From Flavipsychrobacter stenotrophus (GTDB lineage: Bacteria > Bacteroidota > Bacteroidia > Chitinophagales > Chitinophagaceae), in NCBI GenBank assembly GCA_947372365.1, contig CANBTK010000013.1:1-12741 (forward strand): a DNA stretch of 12,741 nucleotides, written 5' to 3'. A program made the translations under genes and the position numbers. Of the stretch, positions 7,707 to 12,741 are shown piece by piece. A model generated the notes under the pieces. It worked only from the letters and a program-made list of their open reading frames with translations, did no database searches and was not told where the DNA came from. Numbering within the stretch: position 1 is the stretch's first letter; every line of letters starts with the position of its first letter.

Positions 7707-8144
7707 ATGATACAGCAATTTGAAGGTTTGACGGAAGAAGAAGTAATACTTTTATTGAAAGCCCCCGCCTTGGTAGCTGTGCTGGTAGCCAGTGGCGGTA
7801 ATGATATGACCAAAGAAGAAAGGGCCGAAGCCATAAACCTGGCGCACCTGAAAACACTAAGCCCCCACCCCGATTTGGAAGCCTACAACAAAAACGTGGA
7901 TGCGCACTTCGAAGATAATTTTCAAGCGGTTACCCAAAAATATACCCCTTTCGATGCGGTGAGAATAGCTTCTTTGAAGAAAGAAATCAACACAGTAAAC
8001 CACGTTATTGACAAATTGGACGAACCCTTCGCCACATTATTGCGCGAAAGCCTTGCCAATTATGCCGAGCACGTAAAAAAAGCCAACAGGTCTATTTTTG
8101 AGGACTTCTTATTCCCATTTCCTCTGCAGGGAATAACTGACTAA
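7707..8144 (+). CDS. Conserved hypothetical protein, TerB-like helical fold
   Basis: A 145-residue soluble protein without signal peptide or membrane segment. Its N-terminal half (LLLKAPALVAVLVASGGNDM, then TKEERAEAI at 35-43) follows the pattern of a Bacteroidota family I recall as LLLKAPALVxxLIAGADxxIDxxE, related to tellurite-resistance TerB-like helical domains. The acidic residues that bind metal in TerB are largely replaced here (SGGND). The second half is helical and charged (HVIDKLDEPFATLLRESLANYAEHV, residues 99-123) and stops earlier than in longer family members. The function is unknown and the family assignment is from memory. It is transcribed alone, between the rpsP terminator and the convergent MNIO operon, from which it is separated by 48 bases with no obvious terminator. 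Confidence 0.75.
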   Translation: MIQQFEGLTEEEVILLLKAPALVAVLVASGGNDMTKEERAEAINLAHLKTLSPHPDLEAYNKNVDAHFEDNFQAVTQKYTPFDAVRIASLKKEINTVNHVIDKLDEPFATLLRESLANYAEHVKKANRSIFEDFLFPFPLQGITD

Positions 8145-8192
8145 CCCGATTGCCCCCCTCCAAAACCAATACCCGGCCCATAAGGAACGGTA

Positions 8193-9077
8193 CTACCCAA
8201 ATAAGCCGGCAATGCCGCTTGTAGCTATGTGCACGAACCCTCCGGACTGTAGTATAGGCAGCCATATGCACATTTCTGCTAAAATAGTGGCACTGGGTAT
8301 GTTTGTAGCAGCGGATGCCTGATTAATGGCATCAGTAAGCGGCTGGGGTGTTTGGCAGGCAACCAGGAATTCATATTGCCAATCATTTATTTCCAACATT
8401 GACGGGCGGTAATTCATCCGGCTTACAGCCAGGTAAGTAGGCAACGGGTACGGCACCTCGTATGGCTCGTCATGGTGCAGTTGCTCAAATAACTGCTTGA
8501 CCGGAAAGCTCAATTGCACCAAACGAAGGCATTCAGGTGTGGAAACAGCCAGTTCGTGGGCGCTGAACAGGATATCTTCGGGCGATATTTCCGACTGGCT
8601 TCCTGCAAGTTCTTCCAAACCTTTCGCCCTCAACGATTCGCTCCTTGCCCGTTCCGCCCGAGCTATTTCGATAGGCAAATCCAGATAAATGCTTTGTTCA
8701 TCATTTTCATCAATATGTTTTGGGCGAGTAGCTTCCAGGAAACGGATAAATGTGCTGCCAAGGTCATATAAAGAATAAGATGTAGATGGGCTCCACATCA
8801 GCGATGCATTGGCAAAATGGGTGAATACTTCCTCACCCATAAATTTCTGCAATACCGGGAAATCCGCGCTCAGGCACTCAAACAGCCGCATCACGTAGCC
8901 CGATGTGTACACGTGCATGCGGGAATAAATAGAAACATCGCGGGTTTCAGCCACCACATCATTAATATCCAGATGGTAAAGGCTGCCCGCCTTCTGCAAC
9001 TTAAACTGCATATTGCCCTGGGTAGTAATCACCTCATTCATCCAGCGCTGTAGCTGCACAGTACCAGGGTTATTCAT
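8193..9077 (-). CDS. DUF2063 family MNIO partner protein (MbnC/BufC-like)
   Basis: A 294-residue protein whose residues about 48-115 match the DUF2063 (PF09836) pattern: [20 protein letters not shown], then [14 protein letters not shown], then [13 protein letters not shown]. The C-terminal half (about 215-285) has the second-domain pattern YLAVSRMNY, the L-E-W-like [13 protein letters not shown] and a closing [10 protein letters not shown]. In methanobactin and bufferin systems the equivalent protein (MbnC, BufC) forms a heterodimer with the DUF692 enzyme and helps bind the precursor. Here the ATG overlaps the last 8 bases of the DUF692 gene (ATGAATAA), which implies translational coupling and equal amounts. 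The N-terminal 45 residues are not clearly conserved. Older databases call the family a putative DNA-binding domain; partner of the MNIO enzyme is the better reading. Confidence 0.88.
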   Translation of the reverse strand: MNNPGTVQLQRWMNEVITTQGNMQFKLQKAGSLYHLDINDVVAETRDVSIYSRMHVYTSGYVMRLFECLSADFPVLQKFMGEEVFTHFANASLMWSPSTSYSLYDLGSTFIRFLEATRPKHIDENDEQSIYLDLPIEIARAERARSESLRAKGLEELAGSQSEISPEDILFSAHELAVSTPECLRLVQLSFPVKQLFEQLHHDEPYEVPYPLPTYLAVSRMNYRPSMLEINDWQYEFLVACQTPQPLTDAINQASAATNIPSATILAEMCIWLPILQSGGFVHIATSGIAGLFG

Positions 9078-9996
9078 ATTGCGCCTCCAGTTGAAAGTGT
9101 ACAGGGTTAGAAACAGGGAGCGTATCCGTTGCCTGTATAGGCACTTCAGGTAGGCCCATATCCCCTTTTAATACTTTTTTAGCTTTGAACAGTTCTGCAA
9201 CCAGTTCATCGTACTCGGGTATATTGGCATCCCATTCCAGCAAGGTACTTACACCGCCTGTAAGCTCGTGTGCGAGTTTATACAGTTGCCATACCTTGTG
9301 CGGTACAGGCTGGTCGTGCGTGTCAACCAGCAATGCGCCATAGTCGGTGGGGCCTGCTATGTGCATCTGCACCACATGCTCGGCCGGGATATTGCGTATA
9401 TAATGCTCCGCATCAAAACCATGGTTGTGCGCAGAAACAAATACATTATTTACATCCAGCAGCAGGCCGCAGCCTGTGGTTTTAGCAAGCGAAGCCAGAA
9501 ACTCCCATTCGGGCATTTCTGATGCCTTAAATTCAAGGTAGGAGGATGGGTTTTCCAGTATGAGCGGGCGCTTCAGGTAATTCTGAACCTGGTCTACCCT
9601 ATCAGCAACATGCTTCAGGCTTTCATAGGTAAGCGGCATTGGCAGCAGGTCGTGGGTATTAATGCCCATTACCCCTGTCCAGCACAGGTGGTCCGATACC
9701 CACATAGGCTCTATTTCCTCAGCCAGCGTTTTCAGCTTTTTAAGGTATTCCATATTTAGCGGGTCGGTACTGCCTATTGACATTGATACGCCATGCATTA
9801 CCACCGGCACCTGCTGGCGCACGTGGTGCAGCACATGGCGCACAAACCCATAATCATCCATGTAGTTCTCACTGATTATTTCAAACCAGTCCACCTGCGG
9901 TGGGTTATTCAGTAAATGGTGGAAGTGTTTATTCCTTAAACCTACTCCCAGGCCAAGGTCAGGCAGGCCGAGGCGCGAGGTAATTTTGTCGTTCAT
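9070..9996 (-). CDS. DUF692 multinuclear non-haem iron oxidative enzyme (MNIO)
   Basis: A 308-residue TIM-barrel enzyme of the DUF692 family (PF05114). Conserved likely metal-ligand and core motifs are all present: SENY (Glu43), [11 protein letters not shown] (His68), SDHLCW (Asp102, His103), LENPSSYL (Glu148, Asn149), [18 protein letters not shown] (Asp181, Asn184, His190, His192), QMHIAG (His212), DTHDQPV (Asp225, His227) and LLEWD (Glu254, Asp256). Known members (MbnB, TglH, ChrH, BufB) use two or three iron atoms and O2 to rearrange or cleave around cysteine residues of ribosomal peptides. The DUF2063 partner overlaps its 3' end, and the upstream gene encodes a Cys-rich protein, the likely substrate. 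The ATG is preceded by a weak GGAA and, 11 bases further up, a perfect palindrome. The exact chemistry is not predictable from sequence. Confidence 0.93.
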   Translation of the reverse strand: MNDKITSRLGLPDLGLGVGLRNKHFHHLLNNPPQVDWFEIISENYMDDYGFVRHVLHHVRQQVPVVMHGVSMSIGSTDPLNMEYLKKLKTLAEEIEPMWVSDHLCWTGVMGINTHDLLPMPLTYESLKHVADRVDQVQNYLKRPLILENPSSYLEFKASEMPEWEFLASLAKTTGCGLLLDVNNVFVSAHNHGFDAEHYIRNIPAEHVVQMHIAGPTDYGALLVDTHDQPVPHKVWQLYKLAHELTGGVSTLLEWDANIPEYDELVAELFKAKKVLKGDMGLPEVPIQATDTLPVSNPVHFQLEAQYE

Positions 9997-10007
9997 TAGT
10001 TCCGTGT

Positions 10008-10021
10008 TTACAACGTTGTAA
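10008..10021. promoter_or_regulatory. Perfect 14-base palindrome before the MNIO start
   Basis: TTACAACGTTGTAA is its own reverse complement. Read on the minus strand it ends 11 bases before the DUF692 ATG and lies 50 bases after the attenuator-like T-run. A dimeric regulator site is possible; in RNA it would form a hairpin too tight to be stable without opening the centre. No TAnnTTTG box was found nearby. Confidence 0.4.
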
Positions 10022-10071
10022 CCTTACTATAGTGGCCGGTTTTCGCGCGGTAGCGCTAGTGTTAAAGCCAG

Positions 10072-10105
10072 AAAAATAAAAGCCTAAGCTAAAGATAGCA
10101 AAGGC
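10072..10105 (-). terminator. Intercistronic terminator-like hairpin (attenuator 3' part)
   Basis: On the minus strand GCCT-TT-GCTA-TCTT-TAGC-TT-AGGC folds as two four-pair helices separated by a UU/UU internal loop, directly followed by TTTTATTTTT (10081-10072). This is a moderate rho-independent terminator between the Cys-rich gene and the MNIO gene. Its 5' arm is shared with a longer competing stem. Confidence 0.45.
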
Positions 10106-10189
10106 GCAACCTAAACATGAAATTTGTTTTGCTATTTTACCCTTTCGGGTGTAGCGGGGTTATTTCCATGCACGATTGCGCCTTTGCGC
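10098..10189 (-). promoter_or_regulatory. Competing long-range stem (antiterminator candidate)
   Basis: A perfect 12-base inverted repeat, GCAAAGGCGCAA (10098-10109) with TTGCGCCTTTGC (10176-10187), extends by a G-U and a C-G pair to 14 pairs in the minus-strand RNA, enclosing 62 bases. Pairing it consumes the 5' arm of the terminator hairpin, so only one can form. The loop holds a small ACCC-GAAA-GGGT hairpin (10139-10150). The upstream arm can alternatively fold on itself as GCGC-AAAG-GCGC (10189-10178), giving a third state. It begins 27 bases after the stop codon of the Cys-rich gene. Confidence 0.45.
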
Positions 10190-10214
10190 TAACTATTAAT
10201 CATTCTATATTCCC

Positions 10215-12455
10215 CTATGTTGAAGGAGGGAAAGCCAAACGGATATCGCTTGGTTTTGGCTTGGCCGGTATAGGCCTGTTCCTAGCCTGCAACACTGCAA
10301 TATAGGCATTCCATGCAGTATCATAAACCATCTCGCCGGTAGTGTAGGCCATGGTATTAATAGGTACTGGCTGGAAGTTGGTGCCTATAAAGTTGAATAT
10401 TTCCATCTTGCCTTCTGGCGAGTTGCCATCGGGAGGCGCAGGGTAAATCTGCGACGCAGATATAGGCACTGCACAGCCGCCATTGGTAGCACAGCTATTG
10501 GCCGATGGGGCACTGTAATAAACCGGCCCGGTAGGTGCTGGTGCGCCACAGTTGCCTGGTGTTGGTGCGCCGCAATTGCTAGGCGAAGGCCCTCCGCAAA
10601 GTACCTTGTCTTTGGGTACATCGCCCGGTGTCATGCTCCTCATGGCCACCATTTTAGATTTAGAGCCGCAGCCTGATGATGGCTGCGCTGGTGCCCCACA
10701 AGCCGATGGCTTGCCGGAAGCGCCACAGCCTGCACCATGTGCATGGGCTGAAGCACTAGCCCCGCCTGCTGACTGCGAAGGTGCGCCACAGCCTGAGCCG
10801 CTGCCACCGCAGCTGCCGCCGCCGTTTACATTTTGTACAAAACCGCAACCGCCTTCGGCCGCACAGGTATTAGAACCCTTACAGGTATGGAATACCTGCA
10901 TAGCAGCACAGTTAGCAGGGTTTTCAGGGTTATTGGCATCAAGGTTCATACCCTGGCAGGCATGGTATAATATGCCCGGTGTTTTAGGGGTAACGCCCAG
11001 CGCCAGGTTAGGCGCTTTACCAAAAATAGCCCAGCAAAGGGACATCCTGTCGCCCGAGCCGCCCATTGATGGGAAGGGGAAGGTAGCCGTTTTGCCATTC
11101 CAATAGTCGTTAAGCACTGACGTAACGCCTTTTATAGCGCCTGCAACTACCTGGCTCAGCATAGTGAAGTTGTTAGCAGCATCATTAGCTTTCAGGCGGT
11201 TAAGGGCGCCTGCTACATCTTCGGCTGGTGGTATAGGGTACTTATTTTTAACAGCATCAGCATTTTGCAGCATTGCTGCATCCCACTTTTTACCGTCCTT
11301 GTGCCACTGTTCCCATGTGTACAATTCACCCGCATCAAACAGCTCTTTTACAAAAGTGAATGTTTCAAAATGGTCCATTTTGCCAAATTTCACCCTGGCA
11401 GCAGCATCGCGCGACTTACCTTCTTGCAAAACGCCCTTATCATTATAAGTTGGGTAGTCTTTTTCGAGTGCTTCAGCATCAGGCTGGTAGTTAGGTTTTA
11501 CTGCCATCAGCATTGGCTTAGGCGGGGCCGCCTTCATCAATAAGAAAGACATTTCGCGCAGTTCAGGAATAACGCCCTTCCCTTCGCCCTGGTCGGTAAT
11601 GCCACGAATCATGTCTATCACCTGGCTCAGTGCAGCATCCTGTTTATCACCGGTTATGGTATTGGCCATTGTCGGGTATTCGGGATAATGCGATGGAGGG
11701 GTATTAGCATTAAACACATCCCTTTGCAGGCTGTTTGCCTGGAATACGTTGTCCCACAATGTGGTTTCATCGTCATACTTCAGCGTAAGGTAAAGGAACA
11801 ATGCTTTGTACATATACCCTATTGACCCAAACATTGGCAGGTCGCTTTCAGTATTCTTAGGTTTCCAGTCGGCAAAAGGTACTACCGGGAAGTATTTGCT
11901 TTTGTTTTTCAGGATTGCTTCCGCAGCTTCTTCTGTTTCTTCAATAGCCAGGAACAAATCAAGCTGGTTTTTGTTAACCGCGCCAATATCTACCTTTATT
12001 TTATTGTAAGGCGCCTTAGCATCTTTCAAATCAAGTATGTGCGGTATCACGGTATTAGTAGGCCCATAGCAGGTCCAACCGAAATTTTTATTTTGCAAAG
12101 CCTGGCTGGTAAAAGAAGGCGTAACGCCTATCGCCTTGCAGATATTCGAAGCCAGCTGCAGGTGCAGCATCTCAGCAATAAACACACTGAATATGGCATT
12201 GAATGCCTTGTCGTTGCCTGTTTTGGGGCTTGCCGTAGTAGCCATGCCTGGCCAGAAACGGCCCAGGTAAAAATCGTTTTTACCAGTTATCTGGTGTGTG
12301 CCCTGCAACGAATACAATGAAGTCATGTACAGTGGGATCGTGAATAATTCCACATTTACAGCAGCCTGTGCTATTGCAAACAATGCCGATTTATCGGTTG
12401 CCAGCAAATCTTTGCTGCGCCCCGTAATCTGTTGAAATGCCTCTGTTTTTGCCAT
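10215..12455 (-). CDS. VioB-type ferritin-like protein with interior Cys-rich segment, putative MNIO substrate
   Basis: A 746-residue protein with no signal peptide. Residues about 20-300 match the ferritin-like domain of the VioB/RebD type (PF12902): AAVNVELFTIPLYMTSLYSL with Glu36, IAEMLHLQLASN with the diiron-type E95xxH98, and FLAIEETEEA with Glu172/173. Residues 300-450 are helical and unassigned. From 500 to 661 there are 15 cysteines in a Gly/Ala/Pro/Ser background: C525-x5-C531-x5-C537, CGA[PS] at 556, 577, 586, 628 and 636, and the CAxxGGC pattern twice (531-537, 655-661). A Cys-free, more ordered tail (about 680-746) closes the chain. The gene leads an apparent operon with the MNIO pair 217 bases downstream. 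I infer that the Cys-rich part is the modified substrate. An enzyme role like VioB is not supported, because no other violacein-pathway gene is present. Confidence 0.85.
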   Translation of the reverse strand: MAKTEAFQQITGRSKDLLATDKSALFAIAQAAVNVELFTIPLYMTSLYSLQGTHQITGKNDFYLGRFWPGMATTASPKTGNDKAFNAIFSVFIAEMLHLQLASNICKAIGVTPSFTSQALQNKNFGWTCYGPTNTVIPHILDLKDAKAPYNKIKVDIGAVNKNQLDLFLAIEETEEAAEAILKNKSKYFPVVPFADWKPKNTESDLPMFGSIGYMYKALFLYLTLKYDDETTLWDNVFQANSLQRDVFNANTPPSHYPEYPTMANTITGDKQDAALSQVIDMIRGITDQGEGKGVIPELREMSFLLMKAAPPKPMLMAVKPNYQPDAEALEKDYPTYNDKGVLQEGKSRDAAARVKFGKMDHFETFTFVKELFDAGELYTWEQWHKDGKKWDAAMLQNADAVKNKYPIPPAEDVAGALNRLKANDAANNFTMLSQVVAGAIKGVTSVLNDYWNGKTATFPFPSMGGSGDRMSLCWAIFGKAPNLALGVTPKTPGILYHACQGMNLDANNPENPANCAAMQVFHTCKGSNTCAAEGGCGFVQNVNGGGSCGGSGSGCGAPSQSAGGASASAHAHGAGCGASGKPSACGAPAQPSSGCGSKSKMVAMRSMTPGDVPKDKVLCGGPSPSNCGAPTPGNCGAPAPTGPVYYSAPSANSCATNGGCAVPISASQIYPAPPDGNSPEGKMEIFNFIGTNFQPVPINTMAYTTGEMVYDTAWNAYIAVLQARNRPIPAKPKPSDIRLAFPPST

Positions 12456-12520
12456 TGATAGTTGTATGTTTTAGTGAAAAAATGAAATTTGCTTATTGAG
12501 ATCGTGCGGGTATGCTATAA

Positions 12521-12554
12521 AGGTGAAATAACACCTCCTGTCAATTAAAACAGG
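12521..12554 (-). promoter_or_regulatory. Two adjacent leader hairpins containing a Shine-Dalgarno-like sequence
   Basis: AGGTG/CACCT (12521-12536) and CCTGT/ACAGG (12537-12554) are back-to-back perfect five-pair hairpins in the 5' leader of the 746-residue gene. Read on the minus strand, the junction gives AGGAGGTG (12540-12533), a full match to the anti-Shine-Dalgarno tail, yet no ATG follows until the gene start about 80 bases later. The sequence is divided between the two stems and so would be occluded. Confidence 0.35.
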
Positions 12555-12561
12555 TAAACAA

Positions 12562-12598
12562 ATTGTGTAACAACCAATAAATAAATTATTTACACAAT
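12562..12598. promoter_or_regulatory. Inverted repeat upstream of the Cys-rich gene (operator candidate)
   Basis: ATTGTGTAA (12562-12570) and TTACACAAT (12590-12598) are perfect nine-base inverted repeats separated by 19 bases. They lie about 107 bases upstream of the ATG, near where the operon promoter should be. No exact TAnnTTTG box was found on the minus strand here; TATCTTG (12656-12650) with TTG 19 bases further upstream is a weak candidate. Confidence 0.4.
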
Positions 12599-12710
12599 AT
12601 TTTTACCAGCAAGTAACAGAAGTTCGTATTATTTATCTTTTTTCAGTAACAAGATAAAAACAATATTGCAATTGTCAACCTTTATTTTGGCGCTTAGCTC
12701 GGAAAATGCA

Positions 12711-12730
12711 AAAAATGCGTAGAAATACGC
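12711..12730 (-). terminator. Possible terminator of a minus-strand gene beyond the right edge
   Basis: On the minus strand GCGTA-TTTC-TACGC (12730-12717) is a perfect five-pair hairpin followed by ATTTTTTGC. It is short, but the T-run is in the right place. It would insulate the Cys-rich gene from whatever lies to the right. Confidence 0.35.
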
Positions 12731-12741
12731 TCCCTAATTGC

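Noticed and set aside
10117..10305. Small plus-strand reading frame in the gap beside the Cys-rich gene
   Set aside because: It overlaps the end of the 746-residue gene and the RNA-stem region, has no promoter box, and its product resembles nothing known to me.
10552..11106. Long plus-strand reading frame opposite the Cys-rich segment (proline-rich product)
   Set aside because: It is the antisense image of a GC-rich Gly/Ala/Pro/Cys coding stretch. The minus-strand frame is longer, has a recognised domain and belongs to an operon.
10215..12455. Violacein/indolocarbazole biosynthesis enzyme VioB or RebD
   Set aside because: Only the ferritin-like domain is similar. No VioA/VioD/RebO-type gene is in the window and the Cys-rich segment has no place in that pathway.

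Overview
The window reads as a chromosomal segment of a Bacteroidota bacterium, most likely from the Chitinophagaceae or a nearby family. Two promoters fit the phylum's housekeeping pattern exactly (TTG-N19-TAnnTTTG, upstream of the histidine kinase and of rpsP). Start codons are mostly preceded by A-rich leaders, not Shine-Dalgarno sequences, and S16 carries the long acidic C-terminal tail common in this phylum. No tRNA, rRNA, insertion sequence or CRISPR array was seen.

The left part (1-6803) holds general cell functions. It starts with the 3' part of a CysN-like sulfate adenylyltransferase GTPase subunit, which converges on a membrane sensor histidine kinase. Next come a lipoprotein alpha/beta hydrolase, two seven-base tandem repeat arrays with different units (3085-3119 and 3166-3354), an NADP-binding oxidoreductase of the F420-reductase fold, and a two-gene ABC-2 type exporter operon (ATPase plus 564-residue permease). 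The middle (6971-8144) has rpsP with a textbook promoter and terminator, then a small TerB-like conserved protein behind a pair of direct repeats.

The right part (8193-12455, all minus strand) is the most unusual region. A 746-residue protein joins a VioB-type ferritin-like domain to a glycine/proline/cysteine-rich segment with 15 cysteines in 162 residues. Downstream lie a DUF692/MNIO enzyme (multinuclear non-haem iron oxidative enzyme) and its usual DUF2063 partner, overlapping by 8 bases. MNIO/partner pairs modify cysteines in ribosomally made peptides (methanobactin MbnB/MbnC, bufferin BufB/BufC). Here the obvious candidate substrate is not a small peptide but the interior of a large ferritin-like protein without a signal peptide. 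The 217-base gap between substrate and enzyme genes contains two mutually exclusive RNA stems resembling an attenuator, followed by a perfect 14-base palindrome just before the MNIO start. The 5' leader of the 746-residue gene carries further inverted repeats.

Proposed working model (inference): the MNIO/DUF2063 pair oxidatively modifies repeated cysteine motifs inside the ferritin-like protein, yielding a modified, possibly metal-binding, cytoplasmic protein. The intercistronic element would keep substrate transcript above enzyme transcript.
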